Shown: positions 9,249-16,834 of the stretch, one piece after another
Numbering within the stretch: position 1 is the first letter of the stretch
How the letters are laid out: each line of letters begins with the position of its first letter
Assembly: GCF_013401435.1 (NCBI RefSeq)
Contig: NZ_JACBGN010000052.1
Span: forward strand, 1 to 36,088
Source of the DNA: Streptomyces sp. BR123
GTDB lineage: Bacteria; Actinomycetota; Actinomycetes; Streptomycetales; Streptomycetaceae
Direction of reading: 5' to 3'
DNA length: 36,088 nt
Notes under the pieces: model-generated
What the model was told of the DNA's origin: nothing
The model's input: the letters and a program-made list of their open reading frames with translations, nothing else
Database searches by the model: none
Program-made: the position numbers and the translations under genes

Positions 9249-9308
9249 CGTTCCTCGGGGGCGGCCGGGCAAGGGCGGGGAGCGGGGGACAGCCAGTCGG
9301 TGGCGCTG

Positions 9309-9337
9309 ATCATAACCAGCCACGCGGCGCGAACGAA
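9309..9337 (-). promoter_or_regulatory. Candidate promoter of the conservon operon
   Basis: In a visibly AT-richer stretch upstream of cvnA, the minus strand reads TATGAT at 9314-9309, close to the vegetative -10 consensus, with a weak -35 candidate TTCGTT 17 bases upstream. Transcription would start near 9302, leaving a leader of about 50 bases. The -35 match is poor. Confidence 0.4.
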
Positions 9338-9432
9338 TACATTGAATCCGTTACCTACACGTGCTATGAGCTGCGCTTTTGTTGCCGACCGGAGTCCTGA
9401 TCGGAATCCGATCGCGATGTGCCGGTGACCCG

Positions 9433-10065
9433 TCAGGACAGCAGGCCCCGCTCCAGGGCCGTGATCACCGCCGCGGTACGATCGGACACCGACAGCTTCT
9501 TGAACGACCGCAGCAGGTGCGTCTTCACCGTCGCCTCGCTGATGAACAGCCGGCGCCCGATGTCCGCGTTGGTCAGGCCCAGCCGCACCAGTTGGAGCAC
9601 CTCGCGCTCCCGCTCGGACAGCATCGGCGCCTCCGGCACCCGGGCCCGGAACAGCTTCGGTGCCAGCGACGGCGTCAGCACCGTCTCCCCTCGTGCCGCC
9701 GCCTTCACCGCGTGCACGAGCTCGTCCCGGGAGCTGCCCTTGAGCAGGTAGCCCGCCGCACCGGCCTCCACCGCCCGCAGGATGTCCGCGTCGTCCTCGT
9801 ACGTGGTCACGATGACCACCTTGGTCCGCGGCGACTCCCGCAGGATGTGCCCGGTCGCGGCCACCCCGTCCATCGCCCCCATCCGCAGGTCGAGCAGGAC
9901 GATGTCCGGCCGCAACCGGGCGGCCTGCAGCACCGCTTCCTCACCGGAGCCGGCCTGACCCACGACCCGGATGCCCTCGTCCAGCTCCAGCATCGCGGAC
10001 AGGCCCTCCCGGACCACCGGGTGGTCGTCGACGAGCAGCACTCCGATCGGCTCGCGCTCACTCAT
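9433..10065 (-). CDS. NarL/FixJ-type response regulator
   Basis: This 210-residue DNA-binding response regulator has a receiver domain at about 6-125, with the acidic pair D13/D14, the phospho-acceptor D59 in VLLDLRMG, and the conserved lysine K109 in GYLLKG. It is followed by a LuxR-type helix-turn-helix at about 148-205 (LSEREREVL, then TNADIGRRLFISEATVKTH). The ATG at 10065 overlaps the end of the upstream histidine kinase gene by eight bases (ATGAGTGA), so the two are translated as a pair. The target genes are not evident; autoregulation or control of the adjacent membrane-protein genes is possible. Confidence 0.95.
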   Translation of the reverse strand: MSEREPIGVLLVDDHPVVREGLSAMLELDEGIRVVGQAGSGEEAVLQAARLRPDIVLLDLRMGAMDGVAATGHILRESPRTKVVIVTTYEDDADILRAVEAGAAGYLLKGSSRDELVHAVKAAARGETVLTPSLAPKLFRARVPEAPMLSEREREVLQLVRLGLTNADIGRRLFISEATVKTHLLRSFKKLSVSDRTAAVITALERGLLS

Positions 10066-11389
10066 CGGCCGACTCCTGCGCCACCGGGACCAGAGGCACC
10101 GTCACCTCGATGACCGTGCCCGCCCCCGGGCTGCTGCTGACCTCTGCCATCCCGCCGATCTCCTCCACCCGGGCCCGCATCCCGCGCAGCCCGAAACCGT
10201 TCCGCTCGCCGGTGTCCCGGCCGCCGCCGTCCCGGTCCGTGTGCTGCCCGTCGGCGGTGGCCGGGCCGGCGTCCGCATCGAAGCCGGCGCCGTCGTCGCG
10301 GACCACGAGCCGTACCGCGTCCGGCGCGTACGCCACCAGCACCTCCACCCTACGGGCGTCCCGCGCGTGCTTGCGCACGTTGGCGAACGCCTCCTGCGCC
10401 GAGCGCAGCAGCACGACGCTGACGGCCATCGGCAGCGGCTGCTCCTCGCCCCGGGCCGTGCACCGCACCGTCAGCCCCGTCTCCTCCTTCAGCAGGTCGG
10501 CCTGCCGGCGTACGGCCTGGACGAGGGAACTCTCCCGCAGCGCGGGCGGGGTGAGCGCGGAGACGAAGTTGCGGGCCTCGGCCAGGCTGTCCTGGGCGAC
10601 CCGCCCGGCGAGCCCGAGCCGGGAACGGGCCCGCTCGGGACGGGAGGCCACCTCCGATTCGGCCGCCTGCACCAGGCTGATGATGCTGGTCAGGCTCTGC
10701 GCCAGGGTGTCGTGGATCTCCCGGGCCAGCCGTTCCCGCTCGGCCGAGATGCCGGCCTGGTGGGACAGCCGGGCCTCGCGCTCCCGGCTCTGCCGCAACT
10801 CGTCGATGAGCGCCGCCCGGTCGGTGCTCTGCTGCACCACCCGGGTGATCCACAGGCCGAGCAGGACCGACAGGGCTATGCCCAGCAGGGATATGGGCAG
10901 CACCGACAGGATGTGGGGGTCGAACTGACCGCCCCGCAGCCACACCACGATCACCGGCCACAGGTTGGCCAGGACGACCAGCACGATCGCGGACGGCATC
11001 GGCAGGCTCATCATGAGCATGGGGACCACCGCGAACAGCGCGAAGGAACCCCCGGGGTCGAGCGTGCTGGACGAGGCGAACAGCAGGAACAGCCCGGTGC
11101 AGAAGACCGTGTTCCGCCGGCCCTTCGCCCGCAGGATCATGGGTCTGCGGCCGAGACCCGCGTACCAGGGCACGATCAGGGTCAGCGCGCCGATGGCGAG
11201 TGCCCGGTGGACCTGGTCCTCGTCGGACGTGAACAGCAGCATGACGGTGACGAGGTAGGAGATGGCGAAGTAGCCGTCCCACAGCCCGAACCAGCGGCTC
11301 CCCGACTCGGGGCCGTACTGCGCGGACGTCCGCGGGGTCCGGGGCGACCGGGGAGACCGGGGGGCCTCCTCCTGAGCGTGTATGTGCAC
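10058..11389 (-). CDS. Sensor histidine kinase (HisKA_3 / NarL-partner type)
   Basis: This 443-residue kinase has six likely membrane segments between residues 38 and 182 with very short loops, so it probably senses a signal in or near the membrane. A short coiled region leads to the dimerisation and phosphoacceptor helix with H226 in LAREIHDTLAQSL, typical of HisKA_3. The HATPase_c domain follows (AFANVRKHA as the N-box region, VRDDGAGFD as the G1 box). A Gly/Asp-rich insertion lies just before GERNGFGLRGMRARV. The start is GTG at 11389 with AGGA seven bases upstream. The N-terminal 30 residues contain an RSPRSPRTPRT repeat. It is paired with the overlapping response regulator gene. Confidence 0.95.
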   Translation of the reverse strand: MHIHAQEEAPRSPRSPRTPRTSAQYGPESGSRWFGLWDGYFAISYLVTVMLLFTSDEDQVHRALAIGALTLIVPWYAGLGRRPMILRAKGRRNTVFCTGLFLLFASSSTLDPGGSFALFAVVPMLMMSLPMPSAIVLVVLANLWPVIVVWLRGGQFDPHILSVLPISLLGIALSVLLGLWITRVVQQSTDRAALIDELRQSREREARLSHQAGISAERERLAREIHDTLAQSLTSIISLVQAAESEVASRPERARSRLGLAGRVAQDSLAEARNFVSALTPPALRESSLVQAVRRQADLLKEETGLTVRCTARGEEQPLPMAVSVVLLRSAQEAFANVRKHARDARRVEVLVAYAPDAVRLVVRDDGAGFDADAGPATADGQHTDRDGGGRDTGERNGFGLRGMRARVEEIGGMAEVSSSPGAGTVIEVTVPLVPVAQESADE

Positions 11390-11552
11390 GTCACAGTCCT
11401 ACCACGCGATGTGCCGCTGTCCGTCGATCGGTTGACAGCCGGTCCCACCGATCGGTCGTCCCGGCGGCAGGGCCGCGCCTCCTACGGTGGGAACAGCGGA
11501 GGGAGAACCGCGGCAAGGGCTGCCGCGGCGCGGAAAGGGAGGGTTCGGCCAG

Positions 11553-12119
11553 GTGGGTCAGTTCACGACGGCGGTCGTCATCTGCGGAACCGTCCTCGCC
11601 GCCGTCCTCGCGGCCGACTCCGGCAGCCGACGCATCACCGCCGCACGGATCGCCGGCCCCGCGCTGGCGGCCGTCGCCGTCATCGCCGCCTGCGTGCACT
11701 CCTTTCCGATGGCGGGCAACGATCCCTCGCTGCACCTCGCGGCCCTCGGCGTGGGCGGCATCTTCGGGCTCGTCGCGGCCTCCCAGCTCTCCGCCCACCG
11801 GGACGGCGAGGGGGACATCCGCAGCACCGGCGGCCTCGGCCACGCGGCGGTCTGGATCCTCCTCTCCGGCCTCCAGATCCTCTTCGCGTACGGGTGCGAG
11901 CACTGGTACGGCGCGCGGATGACCCGGCTCACCACCGACTACCAGCTCAGCGGTACCGAGGTGCTCGTGAGCGCGCTCGCCGTGATGTCGCTGTCGACGG
12001 TGGTGGCCCGGACGGCGGTCGTGGTGTCCCGGCTGCGCGCCGTACGGGCCGCGACGGCGCCGACGGCCGACGGGGCGGGAGGAGGGACCGACAGCAGTGA
12101 GATACGGGTCGACCGCTGA
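11553..12119 (+). CDS. Membrane protein of unknown function
   Basis: This is a 188-residue polytopic protein. Hydrophobic segments lie near residues 4-20, 32-48, 60-78, 95-115 and 138-158, so four or five membrane passes are likely. The C-terminal tail is polar and Ala/Gly-rich. A cysteine and histidine sit close together in AYGCEHWYG, but I see no established metal or thiol motif. The GTG at 11553 is preceded by AGGGAGGG nine bases upstream, so I prefer it to the ATG-like start 22 codons earlier. It is divergent from the kinase gene and could be a target of the two-component system, which is inference only. Confidence 0.65.
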   Translation: MGQFTTAVVICGTVLAAVLAADSGSRRITAARIAGPALAAVAVIAACVHSFPMAGNDPSLHLAALGVGGIFGLVAASQLSAHRDGEGDIRSTGGLGHAAVWILLSGLQILFAYGCEHWYGARMTRLTTDYQLSGTEVLVSALAVMSLSTVVARTAVVVSRLRAVRAATAPTADGAGGGTDSSEIRVDR

Positions 12120-12172
12120 CTCGACCGTTGTCCGCCGAGGTTTTGTGATCGTTCAGGAATTTGGGTGAAGCA

Positions 12173-12673
12173 GTGCTAGACAACCAAGAATTGAGGCTCC
12201 GGCCGCCGCGCAACCGGGTCGAGAGCCGGGCGATCGGCTGGTGGACCGTCCAGTCGTCCCTGTTCGCCCTTCCGCTTCCGCTCGTGTTCGGCGTGCTCTA
12301 CCTCTGCATCCCGCCGGCGCGGACGGTGTTCGGCTGGCTCTTCCTCTGCACGCTCGTTCCGGGGCTCCTGTACATGGCGGCCATGCCCGTGTGGCGCTAC
12401 CGGGTGCACCGCTGGGAGATGACGGAGGACGCCGTCTACGCCGCCTCCGGATGGCTCTGGCAGCGGTGGCGGGTGGTCCCGCTGTCCCGCGTGCAGACCG
12501 TGGACACGCTCCGCGGCCCGCTCCAGCAGATGTTCGGGCTCTCCGGCATCACCGTCACCAGCGCCTCGTCCGCCGGCGCAGTGAAGATCAACGGACTGGA
12601 CCGCCGGGTCGCCACCGAACTCGTCGAGCACCTGACCCGCTCCGTCCAGGTCGTACCGGGAGATGCCACGTGA
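12173..12673 (+). CDS. PH-domain (DUF304/bPH_2) membrane protein, YdbS-like
   Basis: This 166-residue protein has two membrane helices near 28-50 and 55-75, followed by a bacterial PH-like bPH_2 domain. The diagnostic stretches are WRYRVHRWEMTEDAVYAASGW, shortened here to its WRYRVHRWEMTED part, then VPLSRVQTVDTLRGPLQQ and FGLSGITVTSASS. The architecture matches YdbS-type proteins. It overlaps the following larger bPH_2 gene (GTGA), which parallels the ydbS-ydbT gene pair of Bacillus, where the pair has been linked to protection against a bacteriocin. The start is uncertain: the GTG at 12173 has only a weak purine-rich leader, and TTG at 12161 is an alternative. Confidence 0.83.
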   Translation: MLDNQELRLRPPRNRVESRAIGWWTVQSSLFALPLPLVFGVLYLCIPPARTVFGWLFLCTLVPGLLYMAAMPVWRYRVHRWEMTEDAVYAASGWLWQRWRVVPLSRVQTVDTLRGPLQQMFGLSGITVTSASSAGAVKINGLDRRVATELVEHLTRSVQVVPGDAT

Positions 12674-14238
12674 CACGGGACGCCTCGGTACGACGCGCGG
12701 GCGACGGCGCCGGGCAGGACGCGTGGGGGCGGCTCAACCCGCGCCTGATCCTGGTCAACCTGAGCGTGATGGCCGCGCCGGTGGCCATGTTCGGTGCCAC
12801 CTCCCTCCTCACGGGCGGCGAGCTGAACCTCCAGGCCCTGATCACACTGCTCTCGTTCACCATCACCTGCCTCGTCATCGCCGGCATCAGCATCATGCGG
12901 CTCATCACCACCCGCTACCGCGTCACCGAGGACCGGGTGGAGCTCCACAAGGGACTGCTCTTCCGCAGCCAGCGCTCGGTGCCCGTCGACCGCATCCGCA
13001 GCGTCGACCTCACCGCCAACCCCCTCCACCGGATCTTCGGCCTCACCTCCCTGAAGGTCGGCACCGGCGAGCAGGGCGGATCGGAGGCCGGCGGACTGTC
13101 CCTCGACGGCCTCAGTGTCCGCGACGCCACCGCGCTGAGCCGGCGGCTGACCGAACTCCGGCAGGCCCGTCGCGGACCGGCGTCCGCCGGGGCCGACGCC
13201 GACGCGGCCATAGCCGAACTCGACTGGGCATGGCTGCGGTACGCGCCGCTGACGGTCTGGGGCGTCGGCGGTGTCTTCATCGCCGTCGCCAGCACCTACC
13301 GCACGCTGCACGAGATGAAGATCAACCCGCTGGAACTCGGCATCGTCAAGGACCTCACCGACCGCTTCGGCTCCGTGCCCCTGTGGTTCGGCCTCCTCGT
13401 GACCCTCGCCGTCATCGTCGTGATCGGCGTCATCGGATCGACGGTCACCTTCATCGAGGGCTGGGGCGGCTACCGCCTCGACCGCGCCGAGGCGGGCATG
13501 CTCCGCATCCGCCGCGGCCTGCTGATCACCCGCTCCGTCAGCATCGAGGAGCAGCGCCTGCGCGGCACCGAGGTGGCCGAGCCGCTGCTGCTGCGCTGGG
13601 CCGGCGGGGCCCGCCTCAAGGCCGTCGCCAGCGGCCTCGGCGACGCCGACGAGAACAGCAGCCGCAGCCGTCTCACCCCGCCCGTCCCCCTGGCCCTGTC
13701 CGGCCGGATCGCCGCCGACGTCCTGGGCGAGGCCGTCTCCCCGACGGCCGAGGCGGTGCTCGTCCCGCACCCCCGGGCCGCCCTGCGGCGCAGGCTCAAC
13801 CGCGCCCTGATGTACGCGGCCCTGGTCGCCGCCCTGTTCATCGGATTCGGCCTGTGGCTGACGCCGGTGCTCGTCCACACCGGCTGGATCACCGGCGTGG
13901 CCCTGCTTGCCGTCGGCGCCGCCTTCGCCTTCGACGCCTACCGCAGCCTCGGCCACGCCGTGCACGGCCGCTACCTGGTCGCCCGCTCGGGCACCTTCAC
14001 CCGCCGGACCGTCGCCCTCCAGCGGGACGGCATCATCGGCTGGTCCATCACCCGCTCGTACTTCCAGCGCCGGGCCGGGCTGCTCACCCTCGGCGCCGCC
14101 ACGGCCGCCGGGAACGGCGTCTACAAGGTCCGCGACGTGTCGGAGTCCGAGGGCCTGGCCTTCGCCGAGGAGGCGGTGCCCGGCCTGCTCGCCCCGTTCG
14201 TGGAACAGCGCCGCCGCCACGCCACCGGCTCCCGCTAG
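12670..14238 (+). CDS. Large PH-domain (DUF304/bPH_2) membrane protein, YdbT-like
   Basis: This 522-residue membrane protein is made of three units, each a pair of hydrophobic helices followed by a bPH_2 domain. The first domain has TRYRVTEDRVELHKG and VPVDRIRSVDLTANPLHRIFG; the second has GYRLDRAEAGMLRIRRGLL; the third has GRYLVARSGTFTRRTVALQRDGIIG. This repeat arrangement is that of YdbT-like proteins. The start GTG at 12670 overlaps the upstream TGA, so coupling to the YdbS-like protein is likely and the two probably form a membrane complex. The function in actinomycetes is not established; membrane stress or antimicrobial-peptide protection is the best analogy. Confidence 0.85.
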   Translation: MTRDASVRRAGDGAGQDAWGRLNPRLILVNLSVMAAPVAMFGATSLLTGGELNLQALITLLSFTITCLVIAGISIMRLITTRYRVTEDRVELHKGLLFRSQRSVPVDRIRSVDLTANPLHRIFGLTSLKVGTGEQGGSEAGGLSLDGLSVRDATALSRRLTELRQARRGPASAGADADAAIAELDWAWLRYAPLTVWGVGGVFIAVASTYRTLHEMKINPLELGIVKDLTDRFGSVPLWFGLLVTLAVIVVIGVIGSTVTFIEGWGGYRLDRAEAGMLRIRRGLLITRSVSIEEQRLRGTEVAEPLLLRWAGGARLKAVASGLGDADENSSRSRLTPPVPLALSGRIAADVLGEAVSPTAEAVLVPHPRAALRRRLNRALMYAALVAALFIGFGLWLTPVLVHTGWITGVALLAVGAAFAFDAYRSLGHAVHGRYLVARSGTFTRRTVALQRDGIIGWSITRSYFQRRAGLLTLGAATAAGNGVYKVRDVSESEGLAFAEEAVPGLLAPFVEQRRRHATGSR

Positions 14239-14257
14239 AGCCGGGGAGCCGGTACGG

Positions 14258-14303
14258 AAAACAGCACGGCACACGACGGGCCCGTCGTGTGCCGTGCTGC
14301 TTT
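14258..14303. terminator. Strong bidirectional terminator
   Basis: A perfect 36-base palindrome occupies 14263-14298 (18 bases per arm, centred on GGGCCC). It is extended by one further pair and flanked by AAAA on the left and GCTTT on the right. It lies between the convergent stops of the YdbT-like gene and the MFS exporter, so it would end transcription from both directions. Confidence 0.8.
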
Positions 14304-14335
14304 CCAGGGGCGAGGCGCGGCCGGGGGCCGGCCGA

Positions 14336-15910
14336 TCAGCGGGCCGGGGAGGCCTCGGTGTCCTGCGGCTGGGAGGGGGGCCGGCCGGGCCCGCCGCCGG
14401 GGGGACCCTGCGGGACGAAGTCTTTGGCGCGGATCAGGGCGAAGGCGAGGACACCGCCGACCAGCGCCAGGATGCCGCTCACGAGCAGCAGGTCGTTCAG
14501 GGACGTCGCGAAGCCGGCGTGGGCCGCGGTCTCCACCTGCTCGCGGAACTCCGCGGGGGTCGCGGAGATCGCCCGCTCGGAGGCGCCCATGCGGATGGCG
14601 TCCGCGATCTCGTCGGTGCGGCCCGCGAGTGCGGGGATGCCCGAGAGCCCCTCGCGCAGCGAGTCGTGCAGCGACGCGGTGAAGATCGAGCCGTACAGGG
14701 CGATGCCGACGGCGATGCCGACCTGACGGAAGGTCTGGTTCACACCGGAGGCCATGCCGGCGCGCCACACCTGGACGACGCCGACCGCTGTCGAGGCCAG
14801 CGGCGGGTTGACCATGCCGGCGCCGATGCCCGTGACGACGAAGCCGGGGATGAGGTGCGTCCAGCCCGACTCGGCGGTCACGCCCCGCATGAGCAGCAGG
14901 CCGATGCCCACCACGACCAGGCCCGGGCCGATCAGCCACTTGGTCGGGACGCGGCTCATCACACGGCCCGTCACCATGGCCGCGACGAGCGTGCAGCCGG
15001 AGCTGACCAGCAGGCGGATGCCGGTGCCCATCGCGCTGAAGCCGAGGCCGTTCTGCAGGTAGAGCACGATGTAGATGAACATCGCGAACAGCGAGGCGTT
15101 CATCGCGAAAGCCGCGATCGAACCGCCGAGGAACGTCGGGGTCTTCAGCAGCGACAGGTCGAACATCGGCTCGGAGACCTGCGACTCGATCACCGCGAAC
15201 GCGATGAGGAACACCGCCGCCAGAGCGAAGCAGAGCAGCACACCCTGCTCGTCCCAGGCCGTGTCACTGGCCCTGATCAGGGCGTACACCAGGCTGAACA
15301 GGCCCACGGTGAGCGGCACGATGCCCAGCCAGTCGACCCGGGAGGCGCGCGGCGGCCGGGACTCGTCCACCAGGCGCAGGGTGATCACGATCGCGGCGAT
15401 GCCGATCGGCAGGTTCACCAGGAAGATGCCGCGCCAGCTGATCCCGCTGGTGATCACACCGCCGAGCACCGGGCCGAGCGCGGTCGCGACACCGGCGACG
15501 GCACCCCAGATGCCGAAGGCCGCCCCCCGCTCCCTGCCCTGGAAGGCGCCGGCGAGCAGGGCCAGCGAGGTGGCGAACAGGACCGCACCGCCGACTCCCT
15601 GCACCGCGCGGGACAGCACGAGCGTCATCTGGTCCTGCGCGACACCGCAGAGCAGCGACCCGGCCGTGAAGACCGCCAGGCCGATGAGGAACAGCCGCCG
15701 CCTGCCGTACAGGTCGGCGAGGGACCCTGAGGTCAGCAGGAGCGCCGCCAGGCTTAACGCGTAGGCGTCCGTGGTCCATTGCAGACCGCTGAAGCTCGCG
15801 TGCAGTGACTGCTGGATGTCGGGCAGCGCGACCGCGACGATCGTGACGTCGAGCAGCAGCATGAACGTGGCGGCGCACACCACGATCAGCGTCCACCATT
15901 GGCGTTTCAT
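14336..15910 (-). CDS. MFS multidrug exporter (DHA2, EmrB/QacA type) with a TTA codon
   Basis: This 524-residue transporter of the 14-helix DHA2 family uses the proton gradient to export drugs. It starts with the typical LLDVTIVAVALPDIQ helix, has a motif A stretch GSLADLYGRRRLF near 57-70 and a proline/glycine motif C region (ATALGPVLGG). The ATG at 15910 has GAGGAGGG nine bases upstream. Codon 52 (15757-15755) is TTA, the only in-frame TTA codon I found in the window. In streptomycetes this codon is read by the bldA tRNA, tying expression to development. The promoter region is shared with the divergent repressor gene. The substrate is unknown; it could be a secondary metabolite, including the product of the neighbouring cluster. 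Confidence 0.93.
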   Translation of the reverse strand: MKRQWWTLIVVCAATFMLLLDVTIVAVALPDIQQSLHASFSGLQWTTDAYALSLAALLLTSGSLADLYGRRRLFLIGLAVFTAGSLLCGVAQDQMTLVLSRAVQGVGGAVLFATSLALLAGAFQGRERGAAFGIWGAVAGVATALGPVLGGVITSGISWRGIFLVNLPIGIAAIVITLRLVDESRPPRASRVDWLGIVPLTVGLFSLVYALIRASDTAWDEQGVLLCFALAAVFLIAFAVIESQVSEPMFDLSLLKTPTFLGGSIAAFAMNASLFAMFIYIVLYLQNGLGFSAMGTGIRLLVSSGCTLVAAMVTGRVMSRVPTKWLIGPGLVVVGIGLLLMRGVTAESGWTHLIPGFVVTGIGAGMVNPPLASTAVGVVQVWRAGMASGVNQTFRQVGIAVGIALYGSIFTASLHDSLREGLSGIPALAGRTDEIADAIRMGASERAISATPAEFREQVETAAHAGFATSLNDLLLVSGILALVGGVLAFALIRAKDFVPQGPPGGGPGRPPSQPQDTEASPAR

Positions 15911-15971
15911 TGTTCGGAGCCCTCCTCGGCTCGTAACTCGCGTTCTTTCACGCGTGGTTCAACAAATCGGC

Positions 15972-15993
15972 GCATGCTAGCATGCTAGCATGC
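15972..15993. promoter_or_regulatory. 22-bp palindromic operator overlapping the repressor start codon
   Basis: Two copies of GCATGCTA followed by GCATGC form a perfect 22-base palindrome with an 8-base internal period. It lies in the divergent region between the MFS exporter and the ribbon-helix-helix gene, and the last ATG within it is the repressor's start codon. A TAGCAT hexamer inside it (15978-15983) is placed exactly as a -10 element would be for transcription starting at that ATG. A minus-strand TTGAAC at 15962-15957 is a candidate -35 for the exporter. RHH dimers typically bind such short tandem palindromes cooperatively, so autoregulation and control of the exporter are likely. Confidence 0.65.
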
Positions 15994-16160
15994 GTGCAGA
16001 AGTCAAGCAGTTCAACGTCTACTTGCCGGTGGATCTGATCCGGCAGATAAAGCACCATGCCATTGAGAACGAGCAATCGCTCTCGGCTCTGGTAGCCGAG
16101 GCGTTGCGCACGTATCTCGCCGACCACGACCAGGAACCACCGAAGGGGAAGCAGGCATGA
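15990..16160 (+). CDS. Ribbon-helix-helix (CopG/Arc-type) transcriptional regulator
   Basis: This 56-residue protein fits the ribbon-helix-helix fold. A short strand near residues 6-12 (KQFNVYL) would insert in the DNA major groove, helix 1 spans about 14-26 ([13 protein letters not shown]), and helix 2 about 29-43 ([14 protein letters not shown]). A polar tail ends in PPKGKQA. An in-frame TAG lies four codons upstream, so ATG 15990 is the only start that keeps the DNA-binding strand. No ribosome-binding site precedes it, and the mRNA may be leaderless. The stop overlaps the next gene as ATGA. It probably represses itself, the downstream VOC gene and perhaps the divergent exporter. Confidence 0.85.
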   Translation: MRAEVKQFNVYLPVDLIRQIKHHAIENEQSLSALVAEALRTYLADHDQEPPKGKQA

Positions 16161-16498
16161 CCACCGAAGGCATCGAAGGCGTCTACCTCGAGACCCACAA
16201 CTGGGGCAAGGCGGCCAAGTTCCTCCAGGCGCTGGGCTACAGCGTCGAATTCTCGACCGAGGAGGGGTCGGGCATGCTCCGCAACGGCGCCGGCGCCTAC
16301 GTCCTGCTGGCCGAAATCCCGGAGGACCAGAAGCCCGAGGCCCAGGTGGTGCTCCGGGTCGCCGACGCCGCAGGGTTCAACGCCGACCCGTCCCTCGACG
16401 TGGTCCAGCCGTTCGAGGACACCCACTACGGAACCCAGGAGATGAAGGTCCGCGACCCCGACGGCCGCATCTGGAGCCTGCAGGCGCCGAAGAAGTGA
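16157..16498 (+). CDS. VOC-superfamily (glyoxalase/bleomycin-resistance-like) protein
   Basis: This 113-residue protein has the beta-alpha-beta-beta-beta pattern of the vicinal oxygen chelate superfamily, which includes glyoxalases, ring-cleaving dioxygenases and drug-binding resistance proteins. It begins with [21 protein letters not shown] and ends in the family hallmark [14 protein letters not shown]. Metal ligands cannot be assigned with confidence. It overlaps the RHH gene by four bases and so is co-expressed and coupled. Position next to a repressor and a divergent efflux pump suggests a binding or detoxification role in the same resistance response, which is inference. Confidence 0.82.
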   Translation: MTTEGIEGVYLETHNWGKAAKFLQALGYSVEFSTEEGSGMLRNGAGAYVLLAEIPEDQKPEAQVVLRVADAAGFNADPSLDVVQPFEDTHYGTQEMKVRDPDGRIWSLQAPKK

Positions 16499-16517
16499 CG
16501 TTGCGGCAGTGGTGACC

Positions 16518-16545
16518 GGTCGCGGCGGCCTGCGCCGCCGCGACC
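16518..16545 (+). terminator. Hairpin terminator after the VOC gene
   Basis: GGTCGCGGCGG and CCGCCGCGACC form an 11-bp perfect stem with a 6-base loop, 19 bases after the VOC stop. There is no T-run. Confidence 0.6.
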
Positions 16546-16834
16546 CCGCGGACGGCCCTCCCGTGGCCCCGGTCCGTCGAACGGCAAAGGCTGCCCTCAT
16601 GCGCCCCATGCTCCGCCTCCCCGGCGCACGGGCCGCACGCAGTGACGGATGATCCGTCAACTCGCCCGCGGCGCCGGACGACCTGACGCATTCCCGTCGT
16701 ATCCCTTTGGCCGGTTCGCAGCGGCTCCCATGATTTCGGCTGATTCAGCCCATCGGCCGAACGAACACTCCCGTACCCTCCGCCCGTTCGGAGTGCGGGC
16801 CGACGCGGGTCGGCCACGTCACGGGAGACAGTGC
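16546..16834 (+). promoter_or_regulatory. Upstream region of the first FAD oxidase gene
   Basis: No credible gene is present here; the long frames that cross it are poor in coding character. It contains a small palindrome GGCTGATTCAGCC (16738-16750) and a spaced inverted pair CCGAAC/GTTCGG between it and the start codon. These are candidate regulator sites in the promoter region of the oxidase gene. I could not identify a convincing -35/-10 pair. Confidence 0.3.

Noticed and set aside
9399..9413. Palindrome GATCGGAATCCGATC downstream of the response regulator
   Set aside because: The one-base centre makes a poor terminator, and its position near gene ends gives no clear operator role; possibly chance.
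6864..9428. 854-residue open frame on the plus strand
   Set aside because: It is opposite cvnA/cvnB, rich in Arg/Gly/His low-complexity sequence and without domains; a typical high-GC shadow frame.
11432..11437. TTGACA as a promoter -35 for the membrane-protein gene at 11553
   Set aside because: No acceptable -10 lies 16-19 bases downstream.
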